Below are positions 54,689 to 63,582 of a DNA stretch of 64,000 nucleotides, in pieces. The DNA lies in contig NZ_CP014595.1 in assembly GCF_001687105.1 (NCBI RefSeq), forward strand, positions 2,741,001 to 2,805,000. Direction: 5' to 3'. This DNA is from Salipiger sp. CCB-MM3. Lineage in GTDB: Bacteria; Pseudomonadota; Alphaproteobacteria; Rhodobacterales; Rhodobacteraceae. Every line of letters starts with the position of its first letter. Within the stretch, counting starts at the first letter, position 1. Position numbers and translations under genes: made by a program. The notes below the pieces were generated by a model. The model was given only the letters and a program-made list of their open reading frames with translations, had not been told where the DNA came from and searched no databases.

Positions 54689-57309
54689 CGCGCCTCCTCG
54701 GGCAGCTCACCGGGCGCATAGGTCAGCATCTGGCCGCCAAGGTCGCGGAAGGCGCGCTGGCGGCAGGTGAGCACGAGGATCTGCTGATCGCCCGACTGCC
54801 GGTGCAGCGCGTCGAACATGCGCTCGATCCGCGCATCATCGGTATAGACGAGCGCATCGTCGAGGATCACCGGCGCATGCCGCCCGCCGCGCGCCAGAAG
54901 CCGCGCGAAAGCCAGCCTCACCAGCAGCGCGATCTGCTCGCGCGTGCCGCCCGAGAGCACCTCCATCGGCTCTTCGAGCCCGTCGCGCGCCAGCGCACGG
55001 GGCAGGGCGCTGTCTTCGTCGAACACCAGTTCGGCCTCGGGCCAGAGCAGCCGCAGAAGCGGTGTCAGCTCGCGCGTGACCGGCTCAAAGTAGTGCTCGC
55101 GGGCCTCCGAGCGGGCGGTCTCCAGCGTTTCTTTCAGCAGCAGCAGCGTGTCGCGCTCGAACCCATAGCGCTCGGCGCGGGCGCGGGCGCGGGTCAGTTG
55201 CTCTTCGGTTGCGGCCAGTTCCTCCTCGACGCCCTCACCGGCGCGCAGGCTGATCTCGGTGTCGAGCGCGGCCTGCCGCTCGGCCAGTTCGCGCTGGCGC
55301 TTGGCGGCCTGATCGAGCACCGCCTGCGCGCGGGCAAGCGTCGCCTCGGCGCTCTGCAGATCCGGAGCCTCGCCGGCCAGCGCAGCGGCGGCATCGCGGG
55401 CTGCGGTCAGCGCGTCTTCGGCCTGCTGTAGTGCTTCGGCCAGCGGGGCGGCGGCGGCTTCCGGGTCCTCGGGCAGCGTGGCCTGCAGATCCGCGAGCCG
55501 GGCCTCGGCGGCCTCGCGCGCGGTCAGGGCGCGGACCTCGGACATGCGCGCCTGCTCATCGCGGCTGCGCGCCGCTTCGAGCTTTGTCTCGGCGGCGGTG
55601 AGCGCGTCTTCGGCGGCCTGCAGCGCAGCGGCGGCGGCTTCGGGATCGGGGGCGGCGGGTGTGTCTGCGCTCTCGCTCGGGTCATCGGGCAGCGCCGCCA
55701 GCGCCGCCTCGATGGCGCGCAGGCCGTCGGGCGCCACACCGCGCAGGGCGGCGCGGGTCTCTTGCAGGCTGGCCTCGGCCTTGCGCCGGGCGCGGGCGGC
55801 ATCGCGGGCGGCTTCGGGCGAGGCGCATTGGGTCGCGGCCAGAGCCGCCTCGAACGCCTCGCGGGCGCGCTCGAGCGCATCGCCTTGCTGCACCGCGCCG
55901 GGGCTCAGATGCAGGGTGCCAAGGCCCGGCAGATCAAGCGCGGTGTCGCCCTGCAGCGGGCGGTCTTCGCCGCCGGGCAGCGGGCAGCCGTCCAGCAAGA
56001 CCTCAGGCGCGCCGGGCAGGTAGTCGAGCCGCAGCCGCGGTGCGCTGCGCGCGTGCAACTCGCGCTGGACGCGCAGTTCCGAGGCGGCGGCCTCGAGTCG
56101 CTCCAAGGCGGTGTCGTCCGGGCCGTGACGGGCGGCGCTCAGCGCGTCCTGTTCGGCCTTTGCCAGCGCCCGAGCCTCGCTCAGACGCTTTTGCAGCGCG
56201 GCGCGGTCGGCGCGGGTGCGGGCACGCAGCGCGGCCTGCTGCGCCGCCGCCTGATCCTTCTGCGCGGTCTGGAAGGTCTGTCGCGCGGCCTCGCGGGCCT
56301 CGCGCGCGCCTTGCAAGGCCTGTTTGGCGGTCAGCGCGGCGGCGGCCTGCACCTCTTCTTCCTCGCGCAGCGCCTTGAGGCGCGCCTCGGCCTCGGTGGC
56401 GGCGGCGCGGGCGCGGGCGAGGGCGGCGGATTTCTCGGCGGCGCTGTCGCGCTGCGCCTGCCGCACGGCCACCTGCTCTTCGGCGCGGTGCTGGCGGTCG
56501 GCATGGGCGCGGGCGGCATCATAGGCGGCGCGCGCCTCGGCGAGACGGGTTTCGCGGGCCTCCTGCGCTTCGGGGTCCTGTAGCTCGGCCAATTCGCCGC
56601 GCAGACGCCGCCGCTCGTCGATCGCCCGTTCCAGCGCCTGCGCGGTGCGCGAAAGCTCGGCCTGCTGCTCGGTGAGCGTGGCCAGATCATCCTCTGCGGC
56701 CTTCAGCGGGCCGCCCGCCTTGGATTTGCCCGAGGCGGTGACCAGTTCGGCCAGCGCGGCCTCGGCGGCCGCCAGCGCGCGGTCCATCCGGCGCCCGCCG
56801 GTCAGCGCCTCGACCTCACCGGCGACCGAGGCGAGCAGATCGCGGCGCGCGCGCTGCGCATTGTCCTGCTCGCGCTTTTCGCCCTGATCGAGCGCCACCA
56901 GCCCTTGCCGCACCCACAGCAGCCCCGCCGGGCCGCCCTGTTCCGGCGCCTCGGTGAGCGCGGCGATCCATTCCTCGGCAGCCTCGCCCTTGGCGATCAG
57001 CTTGGCACCCTCATGGACCTCGGCCATGGCGCGCGAGAACCAGCGTTTGGTGAGGCGGAAGACCGTGCCGTCGCGCTCGATCTCCGCCGACACCGTGGGC
57101 GCGCCGCCCGCATGGGGGCGCAGCGCGGTGACCTCTTTGGCGCGGCTGCGGTGGGGCACGAAGAACAGCGCTTGCAGCGCGTCGAACAGCGTCGACTTGC
57201 CGTCCTCATTGGGCGCCGAAAGCACGTTGAGCCCCGGACCGAAGCCCTGCAGCGTGACCGGGCGGGAAAAGCGGCGGATGTCGGAAAGCGTGACCGAGCG
57301 CAGCTTCAT
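54685..57309 (-). CDS. SbcC/YhaN-like ATPase with long coiled coils
   Basis: The protein has 874 residues. An N-terminal half-site holds the Walker A variant PNEDGKST (33-40), and the C-terminal half-site the signature LSGGTREQIALLVRLAFARLL and Walker B APVILDDALVYTDD. Between them are about 600 Ala/Arg/Glu-rich residues of coiled coil, interrupted near residues 430-480 by a compact segment with VLLDGCPLPGGED. This is the SMC/Rad50-like plan; no canonical CxxC zinc hook is visible, which fits the YhaN-type branch. The start overlaps the nuclease gene stop by four bases. The pair would bind and process DNA ends. Confidence 0.82.
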   Translation of the reverse strand: MKLRSVTLSDIRRFSRPVTLQGFGPGLNVLSAPNEDGKSTLFDALQALFFVPHRSRAKEVTALRPHAGGAPTVSAEIERDGTVFRLTKRWFSRAMAEVHEGAKLIAKGEAAEEWIAALTEAPEQGGPAGLLWVRQGLVALDQGEKREQDNAQRARRDLLASVAGEVEALTGGRRMDRALAAAEAALAELVTASGKSKAGGPLKAAEDDLATLTEQQAELSRTAQALERAIDERRRLRGELAELQDPEAQEARETRLAEARAAYDAARAHADRQHRAEEQVAVRQAQRDSAAEKSAALARARAAATEAEARLKALREEEEVQAAAALTAKQALQGAREAREAARQTFQTAQKDQAAAQQAALRARTRADRAALQKRLSEARALAKAEQDALSAARHGPDDTALERLEAAASELRVQRELHARSAPRLRLDYLPGAPEVLLDGCPLPGGEDRPLQGDTALDLPGLGTLHLSPGAVQQGDALERAREAFEAALAATQCASPEAARDAARARRKAEASLQETRAALRGVAPDGLRAIEAALAALPDDPSESADTPAAPDPEAAAAALQAAEDALTAAETKLEAARSRDEQARMSEVRALTAREAAEARLADLQATLPEDPEAAAAPLAEALQQAEDALTAARDAAAALAGEAPDLQSAEATLARAQAVLDQAAKRQRELAERQAALDTEISLRAGEGVEEELAATEEQLTRARARAERYGFERDTLLLLKETLETARSEAREHYFEPVTRELTPLLRLLWPEAELVFDEDSALPRALARDGLEEPMEVLSGGTREQIALLVRLAFARLLARGGRHAPVILDDALVYTDDARIERMFDALHRQSGDQQILVLTCRQRAFRDLGGQMLTYAPGELPEEAR

Positions 57310-58442
57310 GCCTCACCCTCCTGCAAGAGCCCATAGAGCCGGTTGAGCGCGGCGCTGGCGACCTGCCGGTCGCGCTCGGTGGTGGCGGTGTCTTCGGCTG
57401 CCTCTGCGAGGCGCTCGGCGGCGATGCGCAGCGCCCCGGCGCGGTCGATGGCGTCGAGATCCGACAGCTCGTGTTCGGTGCCGAGGCCGGAAGTGTCGAG
57501 TTCGAAATAGCCGAAGTCGGGGCTCGCCTGCGCCGCAGCGCCCTCGAGCGCGGCGCGTCCGGCGAGCGTGGTGCGGCCGGTGGCGCGCAGGCGCAGCAGA
57601 TGATCGCGGCGGCGCGCGCGGCCCTCGGGCAGCGCTTCGGTCAGGGCCTCGGCTGCGTCTTGGCCGGGCAGCAGGCTCAACTCGGTGTCGGCCCAATGGT
57701 AAAGCCCGGTGTCGACGGCAGCGACCTGTGGTGCCGCACCGGGGCCGGGCAGGGTGACCGCAAGACAGGCGCCGCGCCCCTCGTGTCGAAAGCCGTCACG
57801 CTCGGGCGTGCCCGCGTACCATGTGCGCGGCCCCAGCGACATCTGCCCGTGCCAGTCGCCAAGCGCGAGATAGTCGAGACGCGCCGTCTCGGCCCGGTCG
57901 GGCGGGATCACCTCGTCGACCCGCGCATCCTCTTCGTCGAAGCTGCGCACGGCGCCATGGGCAAGCCCGATGCGCAGCGCGCCCTCGGGCGTCTCGGCGC
58001 CGGTCATCCAGCCGGTCAGATCATAGCCAGGAAACTTGCGCGGCAGCGGCGCGGGCAGCAGCCAGACCCCGGCGGCCATCTCTACCGGCTCGGCGCGGTC
58101 GAGCAGCCGCAGATTCGCCGGAGCGCGCGCGGCGACCTCGGCCCAGAGCGCCTCGGCACCGAGGCTGTCGTGGTTGCCGGGCAGTACCCACCACGTCAGC
58201 GCCTCTTCGGCCCCAAAGGCGTTGAGCGCCTGCACCAGAACCCGCGGGCTGGGCGTGGGCGTGTCGAAGACATCCCCGGCGAGCAGGACATGCGCCGCGC
58301 CATGCGCGCGGGCGGCCTCGGCCAGACGGGCGATGGCGCCGTGGCGGGCCTCGGCGAGATGCGGGCGGATCTCTTCGGGCATGGCGGCAAAGCGCCGGCC
58401 CAAGTGAAGGTCCGAGCTGTGGATGAAGCGGAATTCGGCCAT
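57306..58442 (-). CDS. SbcD/YhaO-like metallophosphoesterase (DNA exonuclease type)
   Basis: The protein has 378 residues. The Mre11-like metal motifs are in order: SSDLHLG (Asp11, His13), AGDVFD (56-60), PGNHDS (89-92), IGLAHGAV and LALGDWHGQ. The C-terminal 110 residues are a capping region for the ATPase partner. ATG 58442 is preferred because AAGGGGAG lies just upstream; a longer form from 58478 lacks this. It is transcribed first in the two-gene unit, divergent from the iron cluster. Confidence 0.85.
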   Translation of the reverse strand: MAEFRFIHSSDLHLGRRFAAMPEEIRPHLAEARHGAIARLAEAARAHGAAHVLLAGDVFDTPTPSPRVLVQALNAFGAEEALTWWVLPGNHDSLGAEALWAEVAARAPANLRLLDRAEPVEMAAGVWLLPAPLPRKFPGYDLTGWMTGAETPEGALRIGLAHGAVRSFDEEDARVDEVIPPDRAETARLDYLALGDWHGQMSLGPRTWYAGTPERDGFRHEGRGACLAVTLPGPGAAPQVAAVDTGLYHWADTELSLLPGQDAAEALTEALPEGRARRRDHLLRLRATGRTTLAGRAALEGAAAQASPDFGYFELDTSGLGTEHELSDLDAIDRAGALRIAAERLAEAAEDTATTERDRQVASAALNRLYGLLQEGEA

Positions 58443-58544
58443 TGTCTCCCCTTTGCGCAAGTGATCGCGCATCTGCACAGCGAACGCAACGCGAACAGGG
58501 CGGGAATCCGCACGGTGTTGCGCGGGTTTGTGAATTCTGACGGA

Positions 58545-58563
58545 ATTTGTCGGATTGACAAAT
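58545..58563 (+). promoter_or_regulatory. Palindrome and promoter element upstream of the hemP operon
   Basis: ATTTGTC (58545-58551) and GACAAAT (58557-58563) form a perfect inverted repeat with a five-base spacer. TTGACA (58555-58560) lies inside it and could be a -35 box for the rightward iron genes; the -10 is not clear. A repressor bound here would block RNA polymerase. Iron regulators (Fur, Irr or RirA) are expected for hemP in this group, but the sequence is not a clear match to the ICE or Fur box I know. Confidence 0.5.
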
Positions 58564-58656
58564 CCGATTCATTTGCTCAGTTTTGACCACAAGCCAGCCA
58601 CTCCGCGGATCCTGCGGGGAAGCCGATACCGGGAACGCAGGGACGAGGATTCCAGA

Positions 58657-58833
58657 ATGCACAGCGACATCGGCACCCCCGAAGCAGCATCGGCGCGCGG
58701 TATGCGCGCTGAGCTTCTGGATATGGTCTTTGGCGGTCTCTGGCCGATCGACGCGACTTTCGAGGCGCTGTTCGACCGGGTCGAGGCATCCCGGGACGGG
58801 GACAAGGCACGTACCGCACGAGGAGTGAGATAA
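58657..58833 (+). CDS. Small protein of unknown function coupled to hemP
   Basis: The frame has 58 codons from ATG 58657, with GAGGA upstream. The peptide has an Ala/Arg-rich start, a hydrophobic middle LLDMVFGGLWPIDATFEALFDRV and a basic end. No family is recognised. Its TAA stop overlaps the hemP ATG (TAATG), which suggests real translation and co-expression with haem uptake. Confidence 0.55.
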   Translation: MHSDIGTPEAASARGMRAELLDMVFGGLWPIDATFEALFDRVEASRDGDKARTARGVR

Positions 58834-58994
58834 TGATGATCGACAGGTTGAAGGCCGATGCCGTGCAGCCCGCAATTCCGCGCCACGACGCGCGTCAGCT
58901 GACCGAAGCCGGAAATCTGGCCGAGATCGAGCTCGACGGGCAGATCTACACGCTGCGCATCACCAAGGCCGGCAAGCTGATCCTGACCAAGTGA
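58833..58994 (+). CDS. hemP: Hemin uptake protein HemP/HmuP
   Basis: The protein has 53 residues and ends YTLRITKAGKLILTK, the strongly conserved HemP C-terminus; DARQLTEAG before it fits the family as well. Length is typical. AGGAG lies eight bases before the ATG. HemP/HmuP helps activate haem uptake under iron limitation in several proteobacteria. The gene is too short for common ORF cut-offs and is easily missed. Confidence 0.92.
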   Translation: MMIDRLKADAVQPAIPRHDARQLTEAGNLAEIELDGQIYTLRITKAGKLILTK

Positions 58995-59047
58995 TCCACC
59001 CCCGCTAGCCGCATCAAAAATAACAAGCCACGAGGGAAGAGACCGAG

Positions 59048-60307
59048 ATGAAATTCCTGACCACATCCGTACTTGCGCTGACCATTGCCGCACCGGCGCT
59101 GGCCGCCACCGACAAGGCAGAGGTCATCGACACCTACGCCGACATCGCGCAGGCAGGCTATGAGGACAGCCTGACCACCGCCAAGGCGCTGCAAGAGGCG
59201 GTTGCCGCGCTGGTGGCCGAGCCGTCGGAAGAGACGCTGGCCGCCGCCCGCGAAGCATGGCTCGCGTCGCGCAACCCCTACCAGCAGACCGAAGTGTTCC
59301 GCTTCGGCAACCCGATCGTGGATGACTGGGAAGGCAAGGTGAACGCATGGCCGCTCGACGAGGGTCTGATCGACTATGTCGACGAGACCTACGGCGGTGC
59401 CACCGACGAGAATCCCTTTGCCGCATCCAACGTCATCGCCAATTCGACGCTGGAACTGGCAGGTGCCGAGGTGGACGCGTCGGAGATCACTCCCGAACTG
59501 ATCGCCGACACGCTGAACGAGGCCGACGGCATCGAAACCAATGTGGCGCGCGGCTATCACGCCATCGAGTTCCTGCTCTGGGGACAGGATCTCAACGGCA
59601 CCGAGCATGGCGCGGGTGAGCGTCCCTACACCGATTACGTCACCGGCGATGCCTGCACCGGCGGCAACTGCGACCGCCGCGCGGATTATCTGACCGCCGC
59701 GACCGACCTGCTGGTGTCCGACCTCGAAGAAATGGCTGCCAACTGGGCCGAGGGCGGCGCCGCGCGCGAGGCGGTGTCGGAGAATGCCGATCAGGGCATC
59801 GTCATGATGCTGACCGGCATGGGCTCGCTCTCCTATGGCGAGCAGGCGGGTGAGCGTATGCGCCTTGGCCTGATGCTCAACGATCCCGAGGAAGAGCATG
59901 ACTGCTTCTCGGACAACACCCACAACTCGCATTTCTATGACGGCAAGGGCATCCAGAACGTCTACCTCGGCCAGTACGAGCGGGTTGACGGCTCGGTCGT
60001 CTCGGGCCCGTCGCTGAGCGATCTGGTGGCCGAAACTTCGGGAGACCTCGACACCGAGATGAAAGCCAAGCTCGACGCGACCATGGTGGCGCTCGGCGAG
60101 ATCAAGACCGCGGCCGAGGGCGGCTTCAGCTACGACCAGATGCTCGAGGCCGGCAACGAGAAGGGCGAGGCGCTGATCATGGGCGGCGTCGACGGTCTCA
60201 TCGACCAGACCCGCACCATCGAGCGTATCGTCACCGCGCTCGAACTTGAGGACATGGAGTTCGAAGGCTCCGACAGCCTCGACAACCCCAACGCCGTCTT
60301 CCAGTAA
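59048..60307 (+). CDS. Imelysin family protein (iron-regulated, IrpA/ICMP-like)
   Basis: The protein has 419 residues. A signal peptide ends at APALA-A (about residue 20), so it is periplasmic or anchored outside. The metal motif GxHxxE is intact as GYHAIE (Gly169, His171, Glu174), followed by FLLWGQDLNGTEHGAGERPYTDY. The C-terminal half repeats the four-helix bundle. Imelysins are linked to iron uptake, though the peptidase role of relatives is not settled. It lies 53 bases after hemP in the same direction. Confidence 0.9.
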   Translation: MKFLTTSVLALTIAAPALAATDKAEVIDTYADIAQAGYEDSLTTAKALQEAVAALVAEPSEETLAAAREAWLASRNPYQQTEVFRFGNPIVDDWEGKVNAWPLDEGLIDYVDETYGGATDENPFAASNVIANSTLELAGAEVDASEITPELIADTLNEADGIETNVARGYHAIEFLLWGQDLNGTEHGAGERPYTDYVTGDACTGGNCDRRADYLTAATDLLVSDLEEMAANWAEGGAAREAVSENADQGIVMMLTGMGSLSYGEQAGERMRLGLMLNDPEEEHDCFSDNTHNSHFYDGKGIQNVYLGQYERVDGSVVSGPSLSDLVAETSGDLDTEMKAKLDATMVALGEIKTAAEGGFSYDQMLEAGNEKGEALIMGGVDGLIDQTRTIERIVTALELEDMEFEGSDSLDNPNAVFQ

Positions 60308-60321
60308 GAAGGACTGAAGCG

Positions 60322-60618
60322 ATGATCGTCTGCCACTGCATGGGTATCTCTGACCGCGACATTCACGCCGCGATCGACTGGATGCGACAAGCTGATGCGC
60401 AGACGATCATCACGCCCGGAAAGATCTACCACGCGCTGGGAAAAGCAGCCGATTGTGGAGGTTGCATGCCGCTCTTCTTGCAAACCATGCGACGCAACGA
60501 CAATCTGGAGGTACCCATGCACCTGCGCGGCCTCCGGCGTCGCGCGCAACCACAGGAAGACGGATATGAAGGGCGACGAGAAGGTCATCGAGTATCTCAA
60601 CAAGGCACTCCGGTCTGA
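60322..60618 (+). CDS. bfd: Bacterioferritin-associated ferredoxin with extended C-terminus
   Basis: The protein has 98 residues. Cys4, Cys6, Cys45 and Cys48 (VCHC and DCGGC) are the [2Fe-2S] ligands of the BFD fold, and the first 65 residues fit the family. The remaining 33 residues are basic and hydrophilic, overlapping the bfr start by 53 bases. Bfd reduces the bacterioferritin haem to release stored iron. The extended tail could be real or the result of lost termination. Confidence 0.88.
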   Translation: MIVCHCMGISDRDIHAAIDWMRQADAQTIITPGKIYHALGKAADCGGCMPLFLQTMRRNDNLEVPMHLRGLRRRAQPQEDGYEGRREGHRVSQQGTPV

Positions 60619-61051
60619 GCTGACGGCGGTCAGCCAGTATTGGCTGCACTACCGGCTGCAGGAAGACTGGGGCCTTGGTCACATGGCCAAGAAAAGCCGC
60701 GAGGAAAGCATCGAAGAGATGAACCACGCCGACAAGCTGATCACCCGGATCATCTTCCTCGGCGGGCACCCGAATCTGCAGAAGCTCGACCCGCTGCGGA
60801 TCGGTCAGGATCCGAAAGAAACCCTTGAATGCGACCTCGCTGCCGAGCATGAGGCACGGGCGCTTTACAAAGAAGCCCGCGAGCATTGCGAGTCGGTGGG
60901 CGACTATGTGAGCAAGAACCTGTTCGAGGAACTGATGACCGACGAAGAAGGTCATATCGACTTCCTCGAGACGCAACTGGAACTCTACGACCGGGTCGGT
61001 GCCGAACGCTATGCGGTCATCAACGCCATGCCGATGGATGAAGCCGAGTAA
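60566..61051 (+). CDS. bfr: Bacterioferritin
   Basis: The protein has 161 residues. The dinuclear iron ligands Glu18, Glu51, His54, Glu94, Glu127 and His130 are all present at the standard positions, and Met52 is the haem ligand. It forms the 24-subunit shell that oxidises and stores iron. ATG 60566 has AGGAAG upstream and gives the standard length. Its 3' end overlaps the next gene by 14 bases. Confidence 0.96.
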   Translation: MKGDEKVIEYLNKALRSELTAVSQYWLHYRLQEDWGLGHMAKKSREESIEEMNHADKLITRIIFLGGHPNLQKLDPLRIGQDPKETLECDLAAEHEARALYKEAREHCESVGDYVSKNLFEELMTDEEGHIDFLETQLELYDRVGAERYAVINAMPMDEAE

Positions 61052-62582
61052 CCTCGTGCTCTGCGCCGCCCTTCTGGGCGGCGCATCCGCTGCAGCCGCT
61101 GCCGACACGCCGGGCCCCGGCGCAGCGCTGCGCGATCTGCACCTCAACATCATTCCCCGCACCGAGGCCGAGGCCGCCCGCATCGCCGCCGTGACGGCTC
61201 TGCCGCAGGATTTCAGCGCGCCCGAGAAGTTCGAGGATCTGCCCGGCGGTGCCGCCACCGTGCGCGTCCGGCGCAACGCCGATGCCTTCTCGCAGCCTTC
61301 GGGCAATATGGAGTTCGACCGCGAGCTCGACTTCAAGGTCGGCAATGGGCTGTTCCGCAAACTCTGGGTGTCCTCGCCCTCGTCGACGCTGGCCTCGGAC
61401 GGGCTGGGGCCGCTCTACAACGCGCGCGGCTGCCAGAACTGCCATCTGAAGGACGGGCGGGGCCATCCGCCTGCAGGGCCAAATGACGGCGCGGTGTCGA
61501 TCTTCTTGCGGGTCTCGGTTCCTGCCGCGCCCGAGGCGGAGATGCCCGCCATCGAAGAGTGGATCGCCACGGCCCCCGATCCGGTCTACGGCACGCAGAT
61601 ACAGGATTTCGGCACGGTCGGGCAGGGCGCCGAGGCGCGGTTCTCGGTCACCTACGAAGAGGTCGAGGTGCCGCTTTCGGGCGGCGAGACCGCCGCGCTG
61701 CGCGCGCCCAGCTATGCCGCCGAAGACCTTGCCTATGGCCCGCTGGCGAAAGGCGCGATGCTCAGCCCGCGCGTGGCGCCGCAGATGATCGGGCTTGGCC
61801 TGCTCGAGGCGATCCCGGCAGAGGACATCCTCGCGCTGGCCGACCCTGAGGATGCGGATGGCGACGGCATCTCTGGCCGCGCCGCCATCGTCTGGTCGCA
61901 GGAATATGACGCAGCCATGCTGGGCCGCTTCGGGCACAAAGCGGGCATGCCGACGCTACGCGAGCAGTCGGCCTCGGCCTTTGCCCATGATATCGGCATC
62001 TCGACGCCGCTCTTTCCCGAGGTCTGGGGCGATTGCACCGCCGCGCAGGAGGTCTGCCGCGCCGCGCCCGGCGGCGACAGCGAGGCGCATGGCGGCTTCG
62101 AGGCGGATCAGCAGGCGCTCGATCTCGTCACTTTCTACAGTCGCAACCTTGCCGTGCCCGCGCGGCGCGATGCGGACGATCCGCAGGTGCTGCGCGGCAA
62201 GCAGGTCTTTTACGAGACCGGCTGCCCGGCCTGCCACACCCCGAAATTCGTCACCCACCGGCTCGACGCCCGACCCGAGCAGAGCTTTCAGCTGATCTGG
62301 CCCTATTCGGACATGCTGCTGCACGACATGGGCGAGGGGCTGGCCGACCACCGGCCCGAGGGCCGCGCCACGGGGCGCGAGTGGCGCACCGCGCCGCTCT
62401 GGGGCATCGGCCTGACCGAACGGGTGAGCGGTCATACCACCTTCCTGCACGACGGACGGGCCCGCAGCCTGCTGGAGGCGATCCTCTGGCATGGCGGCGA
62501 GGCCGAAACGCAGCGCGCGCGGGTGGTGTCCATGGCGCCGCCGGACCGCGCGGCCTTGATCCGATATCTGGAGAGTTTGTGA
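61038..62582 (+). CDS. Di-haem cytochrome c-like protein, DUF1111 (thiol oxidoreductase)
   Basis: The protein has 514 residues. A signal peptide ends near SAAAAADT. Two haem sites are visible: CQNCH (132-136), followed by [10 protein letters not shown], and CPACH (396-400). [14 protein letters not shown] and [14 protein letters not shown] are DUF1111 stretches. Such proteins recur beside imelysins in iron gene clusters and are proposed periplasmic oxidoreductases. ATG 61038 overlaps the bfr 3' end; the earlier frame start is a shadow of bfr. Confidence 0.88.
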   Translation: MKPSNLVLCAALLGGASAAAAADTPGPGAALRDLHLNIIPRTEAEAARIAAVTALPQDFSAPEKFEDLPGGAATVRVRRNADAFSQPSGNMEFDRELDFKVGNGLFRKLWVSSPSSTLASDGLGPLYNARGCQNCHLKDGRGHPPAGPNDGAVSIFLRVSVPAAPEAEMPAIEEWIATAPDPVYGTQIQDFGTVGQGAEARFSVTYEEVEVPLSGGETAALRAPSYAAEDLAYGPLAKGAMLSPRVAPQMIGLGLLEAIPAEDILALADPEDADGDGISGRAAIVWSQEYDAAMLGRFGHKAGMPTLREQSASAFAHDIGISTPLFPEVWGDCTAAQEVCRAAPGGDSEAHGGFEADQQALDLVTFYSRNLAVPARRDADDPQVLRGKQVFYETGCPACHTPKFVTHRLDARPEQSFQLIWPYSDMLLHDMGEGLADHRPEGRATGREWRTAPLWGIGLTERVSGHTTFLHDGRARSLLEAILWHGGEAETQRARVVSMAPPDRAALIRYLESL

Positions 62583-63578
62583 ATGAAACACCGTCTGACC
62601 CTCTGCGCCGTGCTGGCCGCAGGTCCGCTTTGTGGCCCGCTTCACGCCGGGGTGCCCGAGGCGCTCTCCGAGCAGATCCTGCCCAGCTTCATGGCCTTCG
62701 CCGAGGCCACTGGGACGCTGGCCGAGGCTGCCGAGCAAGATTGCACCGCCGCAAGCCTGCGCGATCCGTGGAACCACGCCTTCGATCGCTGGAACGCGCT
62801 GGCCGACATTCACATCGGCCCGTCGGAGACCGGTGCGTTGCCGGTGGCCTTCTGGCCCGACAGCCGCGGCTTCACCCCCAAGACGCTGTCGCGCTTCATC
62901 GCGTCCGAAGACCCGGTGGGCACCGACCCTGCCGCCTTTGCCGATGCCTCGATCGCGGTGCGCGGGCTCTACCCGCTGGAGTTCATGCTCTATGATGAGG
63001 AGTTCTCTGGCTACGCGCAGGGCAGCTACGCCTGCACGCTGGTGCAGACCATGACCCGGGATCTGGCGCGGCAGGCGGCAGCGCTCGAAACCGGCTGGAC
63101 CGAGAGCTTTGCCAATGTGCTGCTGACCGCCGGGGAAGAGGGCAACGCGACCTATCTCGCCGAGGATGAGGCGATGCGCGCGCTCTTCACGCAGGTGGTC
63201 TCGGGGCTCGAGTTCACCGCCGACACCCGCCTTGGCCGTCCCTTGGGCAGTTTCGAGCGCCCGCGTCCGACCCGCGCCGAGGCGTGGCGCTCGGGGCGCA
63301 GCCTGCGCAACGTGCTGCGCGATGCCGAAGGCGCCTATGCGCTCGCCAAGGCGCTGGCCGATTGGGAGATGCCGGTGACCGATGCCGCCATGGAGCAATT
63401 GCGCGAGGTGGCGAGCCGGGTCGAGGACCCCTCGTTCCAGCAGGTGGGCGATCCGTCGGAGCGTCTGCATGTGGAGATCGTCCAGCAGCAGGTGCGCGCG
63501 CTGAAGGACGCCATCGAGGCCGAACTGGGCGCGCCGCTCGGCATCGCCGCCGGGTTCAATTCCGCAGACGGAGACTGA
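62583..63578 (+). CDS. Second imelysin-family protein with altered metal motif
   Basis: The protein has 331 residues. A signal peptide ends near PLHAGVPE. The stretch matching the GxHxxE site reads GLYPLE (Gly128, Tyr130, Glu133), so Tyr replaces His. FMLYDEEFSGYAQGSYACTL follows as in the first imelysin. It starts directly after the DUF1111 stop. A role in iron binding may be kept through other residues. Confidence 0.85.
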   Translation: MKHRLTLCAVLAAGPLCGPLHAGVPEALSEQILPSFMAFAEATGTLAEAAEQDCTAASLRDPWNHAFDRWNALADIHIGPSETGALPVAFWPDSRGFTPKTLSRFIASEDPVGTDPAAFADASIAVRGLYPLEFMLYDEEFSGYAQGSYACTLVQTMTRDLARQAAALETGWTESFANVLLTAGEEGNATYLAEDEAMRALFTQVVSGLEFTADTRLGRPLGSFERPRPTRAEAWRSGRSLRNVLRDAEGAYALAKALADWEMPVTDAAMEQLREVASRVEDPSFQQVGDPSERLHVEIVQQQVRALKDAIEAELGAPLGIAAGFNSADGD

Positions 63579-63582
63579 CGCC

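Noticed and set aside
58538..58571. An exact iron-rhodo-box (TGA-N9-TCA) upstream of hemP
   Set aside because: The nearest candidates have a wrong spacing (N10) or an imperfect right half, so only the ATTTGTC/GACAAAT palindrome is reported.
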